NCBI RefSeq assembly: GCF_048564905.1
Contig: NC_133015.1
Coordinates: 1,218,501-1,282,500, forward strand
Direction of reading: 5' to 3'
From: Vicugna pacos
Lineage: Eukaryota; Chordata; Mammalia; Artiodactyla; Camelidae
Length of the DNA stretch: 64,000 bases
Below the pieces are notes generated by a model that saw only the letters and a list, made by a program, of their open reading frames with translations, did no database searches and was not told where the DNA came from. Below are positions 1 through 11,130 of this stretch, in pieces (positions within the stretch are counted from its first letter, which is position 1; each line of letters begins with the position of its first letter). A program made the position numbers and the translations under genes.

Positions 1-240
1 AAAATTTAGAAGTATGCACGCACATGAATGTACACATACACACACATCTACATATTTCCCAGTCTGTGCATAAAACATATTTAAACTGAAGATCCCAGCG
101 GCCACGGTTGCCTAGGGAGAGGGGAACAGGGAGATGGGGTAAAAGAAAGACATTTCACTTTGAATAACCCTTTTGTACCTTTGGAATTTTAAACCACATA
201 AGTATTGACCTATTCGAAAAAATTAAATTAGAAATTCAAA
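1..240 (+). mobile_element. Old L1 3' tail
   Basis: The stretch reads like the 3' end of an ancient mammalian L1: a 'ggttgcctagggagagggga' tract, then 'cccttttgtacctttggaattttaaacca', then an A-rich end. The left part is cut by the window edge. The family is assigned from memory of the consensus, and no flanking duplication was found. Confidence 0.4.
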
Positions 241-1265
241 GCAAACAATGCATAGAAAAGTAATAAAAAAATCTAGTTTAGGAAAACATAAAAGAGAAGT
301 CCTCATTTAAAAATGGTTCAAGGCAGCCTGGCTGAGTCATCTGTTAACTGTGGAAAAGACAAAAACCAAGGAGGCAAACTTGTGTGGTCAAAAGGACATG
401 TGGCAGCCGTGTCGGCGCAGGCAGGGGCTTTCTGGGGGACCTCAGAGAGTGGTGGGGCCTCTCTGACCCTCAGTTTCCTCATCGCTGACTGCAAGTGTTT
501 GGATCAGCTCTTTACAGCACGCAGCGCTTTCCTGTGCGGGAATGGGGAATCCTCAGGTAGACGCAGCTAGTTACTTAGTGACAACCTAATTTAAAACGAA
601 GAGACACTCCTTAAAAAGGAGAAAGCGTTTCCTTCCCCCCACAGAAGCCTGTGGCAGGGAGATAAAAACCTCAAATTCCTCCTCCCCAGTGTGATGAGAC
701 CAGGGCCTCTGACTTCAGGAGCTTAAAATACATTTGCGGACACGCCCTTCCCTCCAAACACACCTGCTGCTTTTTTCCTCTCTCTTCCCACATCCTCTCT
801 GGACAGGCCAAGCGCCCATTTATGACGGGGCTGAAATATTTCCTTTTTTGCTCTAATATTTCCTGCAGGGCCGCTCCCCTCTTTCATGGTTGTCATTCAC
901 AGCCATCTGGGATGACCGGGAACAAGAGGCAGCCTCAGGATTTAAAAACAATGAAAACATGTCATTTTTTAAAAATAATAGTTAACACATATCTCCCCAC
1001 CGCCCCCAAAACATACTTTTAAATAAATGCAGCTTAATGGCAGTGACTGATATTGTCCATCCTTGGAGACACTTAGAGAGACACATACGTCTCCCTAAAC
1101 TGTCCAGACAGAACTTTCTAACGAGATGCTTTAAAACGTGGGGCCCCACAGTTTTCTCTTTTGCCAGAACTTTCTCTCTAAGCCCCACCTCTACCCACTT
1201 CAAATTTAGGAAGTGGCTAAGTTTGCTTTCCGTGTCTTTCTCACAGGGATTAGTGAACACCAGAG
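241..1265. other. Putative intron, no gene seen
   Basis: There is no supported exon. A short MIR-like piece (gaccctcagtttcctcat) lies near 463-482. An A/T-rich patch at 820-875 repeats 'aatatttcct' twice. The small open frames here show no protein-like composition. Confidence 0.5.
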
Positions 1266-1322
1266 CCAGAAGGGTTCTTACATGGCACAACCTCATTTTT
1301 GCAGATGAGGAAACAGGCCTAT
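1266..1322 (-). repeat. MIR fragment
   Basis: The motif 'cctcatttttgcagatgaggaaacaggc' matches the conserved MIR core read on the minus strand. Only the core is recognisable. Confidence 0.4.
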
Positions 1323-2190
1323 AGTGGACCCGCTCCCCCTCAGGAATACACAATTCGCCCACCGTGGGCCCAGACAACAGGGGAGGTCTCACAACCCTTC
1401 ACTTCTTCCCTCGTTTGCTTGCTTTTGACACGTTCCCTGCCAGAGGCCCCGCTGCCTCCCCTCACCACACAGAGGGCCCCAGGTAGCACCAGCCTCCCCA
1501 AGACTGGCCCTCCCAACCTGTGTCCCAGGCTCACCGCACCGTCCCCAGGAGACTACAGAGCTCTGGAAATGTGACTAGTGTCACACGTTGAAATGATAAT
1601 ATTTTGGATATACTGGGTTAAACAAAACACCTTACTAAAATTCACTTTACCCATTTCTTTTTACTTCTTAAAAATGTGACTGCTGGAAAATTTTTAATTA
1701 CCAGGATGACTCACAGTGTATCTCCGCTAGGCTGTGCTGCTCCAGGTCATAAGCCGTTTATCCATTCAGCTCCCAATCAGGAAAAATGACCTGTCCCCAG
1801 TCTCATCCTCTGTGCAGCCATTCTCTCTTCTCAAGGCCAACCGTGCCAGGCATGCCTTAGTAGACATGGTGCCCCTGACAGCGACAGCGACAGCGACACT
1901 GAGGCTCCGAAGCCTCAGGGTGAGCATCAGACATGTGTCTCCCCTTCTGCAGAAGGGAGGGAAGAAAAGGAATCCTGCCGCCCCTCAAGGGACATTAACT
2001 CCACCTACACGTGGGCACTGGCTTCCCAGAGCTCATCTTCCTTGTAGGATTTCCATCCCCTGAAGTCAGGTGGTGGCTTGGGAAGGAGGAGGTGGAAGGA
2101 AAGAAAGTTGTGAACGACCTTTGACATGAATCCTTGGTCTTCTCTCTCCTCTCCCTTCAGGTTAGAAACAGAAATTCACAAAACACATGG
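1323..2190. other. Unassigned, short (CAGCGA)n run
   Basis: No exon or transposon is recognised. At 1,878-1,898 there are about three and a half copies of a 6-bp unit (acagcg), a small simple repeat. The rest is ordinary unique sequence. Confidence 0.5.
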
Positions 2191-2194
2191 CTAA

Positions 2195-2405
2195 TAGTGG
2201 CTTCCCTGTGGGGAGCCCTCATCTTTGTCAGGAGCTGTGCCAAGTGGTCTGTGTGCATCTTCTCATCCCATTGTCCCAACCACCCAGTGAAGCTGGATAT
2301 CACTGCTTTCTGGATAAGCAAACTACAGCTTAGGGAGGGTGAGGACCGGGCCGAGGGTAACCACTGGAAAGTGGCCAAGTCAGAATTCAGGTCTGAGCAG
2401 CTCCA
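2195..2405 (-). repeat. MIR SINE
   Basis: The order of motifs fits MIR on the minus strand: 'gtgccaagtggtctgtgtgcatcttctcat', then a 'gataagcaaactacagctta' core, then 'ggccaagtcagaattcaggtctg'. A second MIR-like piece in plus orientation (cctcagtttcctcctctgcagtatgggga) follows at 2,441-2,470. Confidence 0.6.
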
Positions 2406-2476
2406 GACCCACACTCCTCACCACCCCTTAACTTCTCCAGGCCTCAGTTTCCTCCTCTGCAGTATGGGGACAACAC

Positions 2477-2780
2477 CTGCCTGAAGGCAGGGTTGGGGGC
2501 CCCGTGGTCCCCAGGGACCCAGCTTTCCCTGGGAGTAGGTTCTGGGCTCCTGAAGAGCTGCCAGTCTGCAGGGTCCCCAACTCTAGCCACTCCCTGGCTG
2601 GGCTGCACCCCACATGCCAGGCTGGCAGACATATCCCCTTTCTCTTGACCCTGAGGCTCCACGTGGCCCATGCCTCCTACCTGGGTGCCCTCGACTTCCT
2701 GTCTCACAGAGTTAAGTGCCTCTAGCCCCTTATATCAAGGCTCCACCTAAACTTTACTGCCTTCAAAAATCCATCAAAAC
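2477..2780. other. Unassigned spacer
   Basis: GC-moderate unique sequence between a MIR and the L1 insertion. No splice-flanked exon or repeat was recognised. Confidence 0.5.
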
Positions 2781-3724
2781 TATTAAGTCAAATACAAATG
2801 GTAAATTGGCACATGAAAAAATGCTCAATATCACCAATTATCAGAGAAATGCAAATCAAAACTACCATGAGGTATCACCTCACACAAGTCAGAATGGCCA
2901 TCATTCAAAAGGCCACAAATGACAAATGCTGGAGAGGCTGTGGAGAAAAGGGAACCCTCCTACACTGCTGGTGGGAATGCAGTTTGGTGCAGCCGCTGTG
3001 GAAAACAGTATGGAGATTCCTCAAAAGACTAGGAATAGACTTACCATATGACCCAGGAATCCCGCTCCTGGACATATATCCAGAAGAAACCCTACTTCAA
3101 AAAGACAGCTACACCCCAATGTTCATAGCAGCACTATTTGCAATAGCCAAGACATGGAAACAGCCTAAATGTCCATCAACAGATGACTGGATAAAGAAGA
3201 AGTGGTATATTTATACAATGGAATACTACTCAGCCATAAAAATGACAACATAGTGCCATTTGCAGCAACATGGATGCTCCTGGAGAATGTCATTCTAAGT
3301 GAAGTAAGCCAGAAAGACAAAGAAAAACACTATATGACATTGCTCATATATGGACTCTAAAAAAAAAAAGAAAGAAAGAAAGAAAAGGAAAAGACAAATG
3401 AACATAAATACAAAACAGAAACAGACTCATAGACATAGAATACAAACTTGTGGTTGCCAGGGGGGAGGGGGGTGGGAAGGGACAGACTGGGATTTCGAAA
3501 TTTGTAGATACCAACAGGCATATGTAGAACAGATAAACAAGATTATACTGCATAGCACAGGGAAATATATACAAGATCTTATGGTAGCTCACGGTGAAAA
3601 AGAATGTGACAATGAATATATGTATGTTCATGTATGACTGAAAAATTGTGCTCTACACTGGAAATTGACACAACATTGTAAACTGACTGTAACTCAATAA
3701 AATAAAATAAAATATTAAGTCAAA
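2781..3724 (+). mobile_element. 5'-truncated L1 with target-site duplication
   Basis: A 12-bp duplication, tattaagtcaaa, flanks the element (2,781-2,792 and 3,713-3,724). The inner part encodes the ORF2 C-terminal region. A frame at 2,798-3,253 (151 codons) carries [18 protein letters not shown] and ends YYSAIK followed by an early stop, so the usual last 30-40 residues are out of frame. The 3' UTR follows, with an A/G-rich microsatellite at 3,360-3,392, a G-rich stretch at 3,460-3,480 and a terminal (AATAA)n tail. Full-length L1 is about 6-7 kb; only the last 0.9 kb is present. The perfect duplication suggests a fairly recent insertion. Confidence 0.95.
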
Positions 3725-3894
3725 AAGCTGCTTCCCATCCCAGGCCACCCTCCCGCCCTCTGGTTCCCAGGAGGTGATGCTCTCCCCCACCCCTCCACTC
3801 TCCTCCCTCCCCCGTGAACTCACTCTCAACAGAGGCCTTGACATCAGTGGGCTTAATCAGGGCCTCACCTCCCACAGGAAGGATTCTGTATTTC
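3725..3894. other. Unassigned spacer
   Basis: C/T-rich unique sequence after the L1 tail. No exon or repeat was recognised. Confidence 0.5.
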
Positions 3895-4030
3895 ACTCAC
3901 TTAGCAAAACACTTCTTCAGCACCCACGGCGGGCCGGGCATCCTACTAGGCCCTGGGCACAGCCATGACAGCGACAAAGCCCCTGGGCTCCTGAAGGAGC
4001 CAAGGCTTCCCCCAGACAGCGATGCCCTAA
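3895..4030 (-). repeat. L2 3' fragment
   Basis: Read on the minus strand, the segment matches the L2 3' end: 'gcacccacggcgggccgggcatcctactaggccctgggcac' followed by the stretch that in L2 reads 'atacag..gacaaag..ccctg'. It is diverged. Confidence 0.5.
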
Positions 4031-4134
4031 ACACACGAATCCAATGATACAGGTTCATATTTCTTGGGGTTCTCCTGCTGTTATTTTTAGGTCAAGGAAT
4101 GAGTAGTTAATGGGCAGTGGGTTTTGTTTTGCTA

Positions 4135-4765
4135 TTCACAGTGGTAAACAAAGTATGATACATTCCTTGAAGGAATGCAACACATCCATTAAAATATGTG
4201 TCTAAAGAACAGGATGGCATTATTGGTAAAAATGATAGAATGTTCAGTAACGGACAGCTTGCAACACCATGTACCAGTAGCTCTTAACACAACGATGGAG
4301 GGAGGTGTGTAGTGAGAAGTACTTTTCGAAGCACATCCGCAAAGTATTGGAGGTGGGGCGGGATGGGGGAGCTGTTTTCCTAACTCAAACTGCAGATGGT
4401 AAACCTCAATGAAATATTCTCAGCCAGTGAGGAGACTTGGAAAATACATTTTATTCTAAATATCAGTGATTCGCAGTGGGAATGTCCCAGACTCCTAAGA
4501 AAAAGAAATCTTTCTGTTTATGAAAAGATGATATGAGTTTTTAAAGTTTTAGAAAACAATGTTTAATCTTAATTATATTTGTATATGAGTGAGTGTGTGT
4601 GCGTGTGAGTGTTGTAGTGGATACAGAAAAAAGACTGGAAGGAAACACACCAAAGTTGGCGTGTTGTAAGCAGTCTGGAGTTTTAGTTTTACACCTTTTC
4701 ATATTTTCCAAATTTCCTATCATGACTCTTATTGCTTTTATAATCAGAAAATAAGCAGTACACTG
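4135..4765 (+). mobile_element. Ancient L1 3' region
   Basis: The left part (4,150-4,200) resembles the L1 ORF2 end ('gatacattccttgaaggaatgcaacacatccattaaaa'). The right part (4,618-4,765) resembles an old L1 3' tail ('acagaaaaaagactggaaggaaacacacc ... ttttataatcagaaaataa'). The middle has a GT-rich run at 4,587-4,612. Divergence is high and no duplication is visible. Confidence 0.4.
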
Positions 4766-5410
4766 AACGCTAATAGTTTTTTAATTTCCTCATGAATCTG
4801 TTTTTACAGGCACCATTTCAGTGGGGTCTGGAAATCAGCAGGGTGTGAAACACAAATGAAATTCCCCATTCCTGCAGGGCTGAGCGTACCCCTTGGCCCT
4901 GAAGAGAAGCTCTCCCTGCATCCACGCTGGCAGCCAGCTGTCCACAGCTGTTCCGAGGAGGCTGCAAATGAACGGAGCTGGTGGAAAAACACTACATTCC
5001 TGACTCTCCAAGGATGGCATTATGCTTGGAACTCTCGCTCACCAAAGAAGTAAATAAACAGAGCAAGAGAGGGAAAGATGGCAGCCAAGCAAGCTGGAGG
5101 AACTTCAGCCTTGGAGGTGGGTCAGCTGCCAGGGCTCCCCAACTCTTAACTCAGCATCTGGAGGAAGACCCCTCTGCCTGCGCCAACCACCCTTGTTAAA
5201 TCAGGGCTAACGTTGCTTGACCACGGCCCCTCCTGGGCTGCACCCCTTGAATGTCACCTTCCCTCCCTGCCACACATCTGAGTATGTAAGAACAAGCTTT
5301 ACTTCCACCTCTAGGCTAAAGAGACCCCCAGGGCAGGGCTCCCCCATCCCCCGCTGGCTCATCTACGCCCCCTAGCACTAATGGGCATATCTGCTCACCA
5401 ACTACCTCCT
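4766..5410. other. Unassigned, weak CTCF-like site
   Basis: No exon is recognised. Minus-strand GTGCTAGGGGGCG at 5,366-5,378 resembles a CTCF core but departs at two conserved positions. The rest is unique sequence. Confidence 0.4.
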
Positions 5411-5411
5411 C

Positions 5412-5532
5412 AGCCACTGCTCCAGGCCAGGTACCGCTCTGCACTGAGGATACAATGGGGAGCAAAACAGACAAGCTCCCTGCCTTCACAGAGCTTCCAT
5501 TCTAGTGGGGGAAGCAGACAATAAATGCAAGG
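5412..5532 (-). repeat. L2 3' fragment
   Basis: The sequence 'ggataca.tggggagcaaaacagacaagctccctgccttcacagagcttccattctagtggggg' is a clear minus-strand match to the L2 3' region. Confidence 0.65.
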
Positions 5533-5538
5533 AGAATC

Positions 5539-5749
5539 AAGACTATATTCCAGAGTAGGGAGGGTATATAGCTCAAGTGGTAGAGCACATGCTTAGCATG
5601 CACAAGGTCCTGGGTTCAATCCCCAGTACCTCCTCTAAAAATAAATAAACCTAATTACCTCCACCCCCTGCCAAAATTAATAACAATAATAATAATAATA
5701 AATAATATACAAAATAAATAAATAATTTTTTTAAAGACTATACCCCAGA
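5539..5749 (+). mobile_element. Vic-type tRNA-Ala SINE
   Basis: A tRNA-like head carries an A box (tagctcaagtgg, 5,569-5,580), an AGC anticodon-like loop (cttagcatgc) and a B box (gggttcaatcc, 5,612-5,622). Then come 'ccccagtacctcc', 'aacctaattacctcc' and an A/T-rich tail with (AAT)n. A 16-bp duplication with 2 mismatches (aagactatattccaga / aagactataccccaga) lies at 5,539-5,554 and 5,734-5,749. This SINE is typical of camelids and is the main taxonomic clue. It inserted just after an L2 fragment. The internal Pol III boxes look intact, but no terminator-defined gene is implied. Confidence 0.95.
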
Positions 5750-6239
5750 TAGACCGGGCTGCTAGGAAGACTAGATTACCAGGCTGTTTCAGCTGAGATC
5801 TAACCACAAGGGAAAGCCAGTTGTGGGAGGATCAATGGGAAGGGCCTGGCAGACAGGGACAACCATGGAGAAACACGTGAACTTGATGTGTTCAAGGAAC
5901 AAAAGGAGCCAGGTAGTTGGAGGACAGAGAGTGGAGTGGGGTCAGAGAGGCAGGCAGGGCATAGACCCCGAAGAGCCCACAGGAGGGGCGCACAGGAGTG
6001 GCCCCCCTGCCTTACTATAGGAAACTCAGTCCCCAGCTCCTTGAGGCTGAGTTGTGCTGTGACAGCCCGTGGAGAAGGACTGCATCTCTGTTTCAGGTGA
6101 CTCGATGACCGGGTGCTCCCTCCATCTCTGATGGCCAATCAGCTTGACTCAGGGCTCTCAGAATGCCTATGGAATCCCGTCACTTTTCATCCACACCCCA
6201 CTGTATACCCTTGCCCTCCCAACATGCTCTTCACAGCGC
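5750..6239. other. Unassigned
   Basis: Unique sequence of moderate GC. The open frames on both strands are short and mirror each other, as expected of non-coding DNA. Confidence 0.5.
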
Positions 6240-6335
6240 CCAGCCCTTGGTGGGCGTTCAGCAAACATTTTCCGTGCCCAGGCCTTGTGCCAAGCGTGGA
6301 GGATGTGAAGATGAGTGACACAAGTCCAGACTCCA
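6240..6335 (-). repeat. L2-like fragment
   Basis: The stretch 'gttcagcaaacattttccgtgcccaggccttgtgccaagc' fits a diverged minus-strand L2 3' end. Confidence 0.4.
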
Positions 6336-7514
6336 AAAGCTGCACCGGGCTCACGGGGCATCGCCCTCAGTCAGGGGCTGCCCAGCACCCACTTCCCCAG
6401 GCAGGCCTCCTGGGAAAACCTGCTGTGAACGCCTGACATGGTTCTGAAGGGTGGATTAACTCACTCCAAGGGATTAATCGGTGCCTGGCCCGCTTCCTCT
6501 GCCCCCACCCTCATCCCTCCCTCCACTGACCCAAGGAGAAAACACGCCTGCCCGGTCTCAGGAATGAAGCTGTGATCGGTGGGACGGCAGGTACTATTCA
6601 TCTGAGGACACAGGAGGGTTTTGGTGTTGGCTTGAAGAGTGGGAGGTGAGGGGGACCACCGGGACTGGTCTGGGGAAGGGGTGGGGAAGAGGGGAAAGAG
6701 CTCTGGGCGCGGGCCTTGAACCCCCTCAGCCAGCACCACTCAGGAAAGCCAGAGCTCACAGTCACAGGGAACCACAACTAACGACTAACGTGTCGCTTTT
6801 GGAATCTCCTCCTGCATAAAAATCATTATGGCCATTATTTCAGAAAAGCCAATTACCCCCACTTTGGGTTTGCCCTGTGAGGTTTCTGGGGTGTGGCCTC
6901 ATTTTGCGCAAATGGGGGTTCCATGCCCAAGGAAAAGTGCACCCACTGGCTCTAAGAAATGTTTGTATCCCAAATCCCCCAGAGCAGCCAAAGTTCTGAG
7001 CAGCCCTGCAGACCCCTCCCCAGCGGCCACTCCAACACCCGCCATGCTGCCAGGCAGCAGGTTTTTGTCCAGTGGGCACAGCCGTCCTGGGGAGAAGTCA
7101 GCGCCCAGCATGGCTCCAGACCCTTGAGTCTCTTCTTCCCAGGAGGTGAGGAGAGATTATAAATAGCCTAGACTCCTTCAGCCCGACACAGGCACAGATC
7201 CCACACCCCCGCCCCAGCCTCAGCCAGCTGGTCCCTCCTCGCCCAAGTTCCCACAGCCTGCTGCAAGAGGGAGGGAAACGGCACGCCCACAGTGGGGGTG
7301 GGGAACAAAGTCCTTCAGGTCCCCCTGAGAGTGAGTGGCCTCCTATGAATTGTGACTATAACCCCACCACACCTCTATGCCCCTTTGTAATTACAGCGCT
7401 GAAGAGGGGCAAGGGGCTTGCCACATTATCGGGGGGCCTCTTACACCCTGGTCAGCCCAGAAACCCCAGGTTACATGCTCAGAGTATGTGAATGCAGTGA
7501 GCAAAGTTACAGGA
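6336..7514. other. Putative intron, possible TATA element inside
   Basis: No exon is recognised. A stretch at 6,800-6,960 (including 'ttatggccattatttcagaaaagcc') is A/T-rich against a GC-richer background and looks like a candidate conserved element, but conservation cannot be judged from one sequence. Confidence 0.4.
7158..7165 (+). promoter_or_regulatory. TATA-like box
   Basis: TATAAATA lies in a GC-rich surround (gagattataaatagcctag). A start site would fall near 7,190. There is no CpG island, no clear downstream exon and no donor, so this may be chance. Confidence 0.2.
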
Positions 7515-7600
7515 TTAACATTCTCCCCTCTCTCTGCCTCAGTCTCCCCATCTGTAAGAGGGACAAGAGCTGAACTATGAACTACCCATGAGATTAGCAT
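7515..7600 (+). repeat. MIR fragment
   Basis: 'tctctctgcctcagtctccccatctgtaagag' matches the plus-strand MIR core. The flanks are too diverged to extend it. Confidence 0.4.
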
Positions 7601-8654
7601 GCAATGGAAATTGAAAAGGTCGTGTCAAAAAACAACACTGTATTATCATGAAGGTACCCATTTTGGTTTCTTCCACAGGCACCCCAAGCATAGCTTTGGG
7701 GACATTGATTCTTATCTGTTCACAAGAGAAGAATTATGCTCGGTGACATTGCATTAGCCTTGAATTCTTGATACTGCATGCCCTTGAAAGCATCACACTT
7801 ACAACATATTCCCACTTACAAGTCATTTCTGACTAATACAGATTGACATATATCACATCCAGACCGATTCTGATTTCCTATGGCTCTGCAGGCCAGACCA
7901 TGACATTATAGACTGAAGAACAAGCATTGCGCTAGAGTATTTAGGTTTGGGAGGGAAAAAAAAGTTCTCTCAACAATCATTCTGTTTATCATTCAAATCC
8001 TTCCCACCCATGTACGCTGGTAAGAAACAAGTGACTAAAATTTAAGTGGCCAACTCGCAGTTCTTTTTAATTAAGACACTTTGTTTGCTCAATAAAATAC
8101 AACGTAAAAAACATTTACTGCAAACCCACTCATTGACGTCTAATAGCTGTGTCATATCCTCATAACAACATTTATTCCAACTCCCCCAGATAATTGCTCA
8201 ACTTTCTCATTTAGTATCCACAACAGCACGGCATTTGTGTCCAAGTGTAATTGATCCAGAATTGGGCTCTCTTTCAAAAATATCTGTAAAACCTAATTAC
8301 CAGGAAAACAGAGCTCTGGCATCCTACGGAAAGTGGGTGCTTCACAGTGAGACAAGCTGCAAACTCATCTTGGCTAATCAAGCCACATTATGTTACAAAA
8401 GGAGTTTGAGGGATTCGGGGTGAGGAGGGAGCAGGAAAAGTTAGGATCGTGTCAGACTGGAAATCTGCAGTGACAGTTCTGATTCTGTTCAAGTCAAGGG
8501 CAGAGGACAGGAAATTAGCTGGCAAGCATGGATGTAGAAAGTACCAGATAATGAGTCCATGATGGGCTTGGAGTGTGGGGGTGGCATTTCTGATCTCAGG
8601 CCCTCCAAGGCTTTGCTGAGGGAACTCTCTCCACCCTGGCCTGCGAGGATGATG
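7601..8654. other. Putative intron, no gene seen
   Basis: A/T-richer unique sequence. No repeat or exon was recognised. Confidence 0.5.
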
Positions 8655-8792
8655 TCATTTCTAGTCCCCCTGGACCTCTAACCACTGTGGCAGGTCTCTC
8701 TCCTTCCCTGGGCCCAAGTCTGCTCATCTGTAAAATGAGCGCTCCTAATATTTCTAGGGTCTCTTTCAGCTCTAAAATTCTGTGACTTCCTT
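8655..8792 (+). repeat. MIR-family fragment
   Basis: 'ctgctcatctgtaaaatgagcg' followed by 'gggtctctttcagctctaaaattctgtgac' is the usual 3' half of MIR-type SINEs. Confidence 0.5.
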
Positions 8793-9789
8793 TAAAGCAA
8801 AAGGCATGCTTTCTCCTCAGTTACTTGTTGGGGTTGGGGGAACAGGGAGTGGGAGCAGGACCAGCCAGAATGAAGGACTGAGTGTTTCCAACTCTCATGC
8901 AGTTCTGTATGGACTTGCAACACCCGGGTATCAGACCCACTCCCGGGATAATGATTTCTTTCATCCCAAGACGGACCTACCCGGGTGGTGCTAACCTCGC
9001 TGCCCTAGATTCATCAACCTGGCCAGTGAGGAACGGGGCCAAACCGCTGGACTTGTCGGAGCCTCTCTCCCCAGAGCTGACCACGGCACATCTTCCTATT
9101 CTGAGGGTCCTCCCTTCCCACTCTCATCCCTCTTTCTGTTCCAGAGACCTGAGAAACCCAGCCTTAGCCTAGCGAATGGTCCTGCGAGGCTTCCTAGGCA
9201 GGCAGCACACGCCACCAACTCTTGGCTCCCCTGGTCCTGGACCCTCGACGCCTAGGATACTAGCCTCCACGGCTGGATTCAAAGGAAACGAGAGTGGTTG
9301 CCGCTTCGCTTTTCTTTGGCTCCTCTTCCGCCCTCTTCCTAAAGAAATCAGAGAAGCAGCCCGCGTAACAAAACAACACAGCGGCCAAAGAGGACTCGCT
9401 TTCAAAGACGCAAGAGACACACACACCATGAGGGAAGACGCGCCCGGTTCCTGTGCGTGTCGCTTGGAAGAGACACCGCGCTGCCCTGAGCGGGCGACAG
9501 GTATCCGGCTGGCAGTGGCTTAGCTTTCCGGAGACACAGAGGAACCGTTGCGTGCACCCATTTCCTACAACTTCCCAACGAACAGCAGCATGGGTCTCAA
9601 GGTGCTGCAAAGACGCCACCTCGGTCAGGGACCAGCACGAAGACCTCGAGGCGCGTCGCGAGATGCAGGATCCCAGACTTTCCAACCCCTGTCCTAATCT
9701 TCAAGATAAGATGGTATGAGGTGTGGGTGCCAAAGTCTCAGGAAACCGCCACTCTCCAAACTGCTCCCGCGCCTTCCCGGCAGAAATGT
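8793..9789. other. CpG-island shore
   Basis: GC and CpG rise steadily toward the island from about 9,180. CACCC and CCTC-rich tracts occur, but no splice-flanked exon was recognised. Confidence 0.45.
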
Positions 9790-10292
9790 GGTAAAACTTT
9801 TGGCAGAAACCACCTGTGGCTGCCGACAGGCCCGTCCCGCCAGGGCCCGAAGGCGCCGCCGAGCCTAGGGCCGCATGCGCCCACAAAAGTTCCCTTCCAG
9901 CCCCGCGCGCCACTTCGCTCCGGGCCACGGTGCCAGCCAGGAGGCGCGGCGCCCGCTCGCTGGCTCGCTCTCCGCTGGCTCTCCCCTCCTCCCTCCTTCA
10001 CCTCCTCCCGCCTCCTCTCGCTGCATGGCTGCCGCTCGGAGCCCCTGAATAGCCACCGCAGCCCCCTGCCTCCTGCCCGCCGCGCTGAGGGCGCCCCTGC
10101 CCTCGCCCGCGCCCCGGGGCGCGCGGACCGCCAGCCGCCTAGCAACAGTCCGGGAGATCACTCTCCCGCACCAGCGATGCAGAGCCACCTTCCGGGAGCC
10201 CCGCGACCCCCGACCTGCCTCGGCAGCCGAGGTGCGGAGGAGACCGCGACGCTCGCTGCCGGTGCCCCGGCTTGGCGCGCGAAGCCACTCAC

Positions 10293-10620
10293 CTCTGCGC
10301 GCCGCCGGACCCGCGCGCCTCCCGCACTTGGCGCCGGGCCGCGGTCCTCGCGTCCTCCTTCGCCGCCGCTGGCCGCCGCGGTCCGTCCGTCCCTGTGCGC
10401 CGGAGCAGCGCGGGCCGCGCGGCTGTCAGTCTCGTGGCGGGGCTGCGCCCGCGGTGTGGAACCGAGCGGCAGCGGCGTGTGCGCGGCAGCTCCTCCCTCC
10501 CCGCGCTGCGCCTCCGCCCTCCTCGCGCCCCGCCTCCCTCGCAGCGGCTGTCAGCCCCGCGCCCCGCGCCCGGCGCCCGCGCTGCCCGCGCCACCGGCTC
10601 GGGGGGCGCAGTGGGCTAAA
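10293..10620 (-). other. Putative non-coding first exon (5' UTR)
   Basis: On the minus strand the sequence ends GCGCAGAG|GTGAGTGGC, a full-consensus donor, so the exon's last base is 10,293 and intron 1 runs to lower coordinates. The 5' boundary is a guess from GC-box placement. No ATG occurs on the minus strand from about 10,660 to the donor, so the exon should be untranslated, with the start codon in a later exon outside the window. A frame without stops crosses the exon but has no ATG and consists of Arg/Ala/Gly, as GC-rich DNA gives by chance. I could not name the gene. Confidence 0.6.
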
Positions 10621-11044
10621 GGGCCCGGATGTCTGCGGTCGCCTCTCGCTCGCGCCCGCCCCCTCCGCTGCGCTCCCTCCCCGCCCTGCCACACAGGCAC
10701 TTGCTGCGTCTAAACCTCCTCCTTGGCTCCAATTAATTTCTATTTTGACAGTAACTGTGGCGGTGGGCGGCGCTGCGGGGGGCACCCAGGACCCGCAGAG
10801 GCGGCGGGCGGCAGTCAAGACGCGGCGCAGGGGCAGAGTGGGGGGCCGGGCAGAGCCACCCTCCGCTCGGGGCTCCACGTCTTTTTTCTTTCTTTCCCTT
10901 TTTCTCTTTGCCTCCTCCAGGATTTAAAGCGACAGCCCCGGCCGAGGCGAGGGGCCAGGCGACGGCCGTTTCTCCGGTCTCCAGACGCCCTCTGCGGCCC
11001 GGCCGGACCCGCCCGCACCCGGAGCACCGGCTCCAGACCGCCGG

Positions 11045-11054
11045 GTATTTTTAG
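11045..11054 (+). promoter_or_regulatory. MEF2-like A/T box 1
   Basis: GTATTTTTAG matches the MEF2 consensus (YTA-W4-TAR) at 9 of 10 positions. It stands out as an A/T island in very GC-rich DNA, upstream of the inferred minus-strand start. Confidence 0.25.
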
Positions 11055-11115
11055 GTCCACACCCGGCCCGGGACAGCGGGGCGGCAGAGCTTGGCTCGGT
11101 CGCCCCGGCGCACGG

Positions 11116-11125
11116 CTATTTTTAC
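11116..11125 (+). promoter_or_regulatory. MEF2-like A/T box 2
   Basis: CTATTTTTAC matches the MEF2 consensus at 9 of 10 positions, 71 bp from a similar box, which makes chance somewhat less likely. Binding is inferred only. Confidence 0.25.
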
Positions 11126-11130
11126 AGAAT

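Larger units (their letters stand above)
9790..11110. promoter_or_regulatory. CpG-island promoter
   Basis: This is the only long stretch with high GC and near-expected CpG. It has many CGCG, GCGC and GGGCGG/CCGCCC motifs, against strong CpG depletion elsewhere. Clusters of Sp1-type GC boxes occur at about 10,500-10,560 and 10,650-10,680. CpG density falls sharply after 11,110, with a weaker shoulder to about 11,930. A perfect minus-strand donor inside the island gives the main direction. Such islands are often bidirectional, and a divergent plus-strand transcript cannot be excluded. The gene was not recognised. Confidence 0.85.

Noticed and set aside
3350-3637. A Lys-rich plus-strand frame and its antisense partner
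   Set aside because: Both lie in the L1 3' UTR and its A/G-rich microsatellite.
5555-5640. A tRNA-Ala gene
   Set aside because: The A and B boxes are present, but the body lacks proper acceptor-stem pairing, continues into a SINE tail and is flanked by a target-site duplication, so it is a SINE.
9721-10713. A 330-codon plus-strand open frame across the CpG island
   Set aside because: It is Pro/Arg/Ala-rich, low-complexity and overlapped by long frames in other frames and on the other strand. GC-rich DNA lacks stops by chance, and no domain or splice pattern supports it.
10426-10878. A 150-codon minus-strand frame in the CpG island
   Set aside because: It is composition-driven, crosses the inferred transcription start and is not joined to the donor frame in a credible way.
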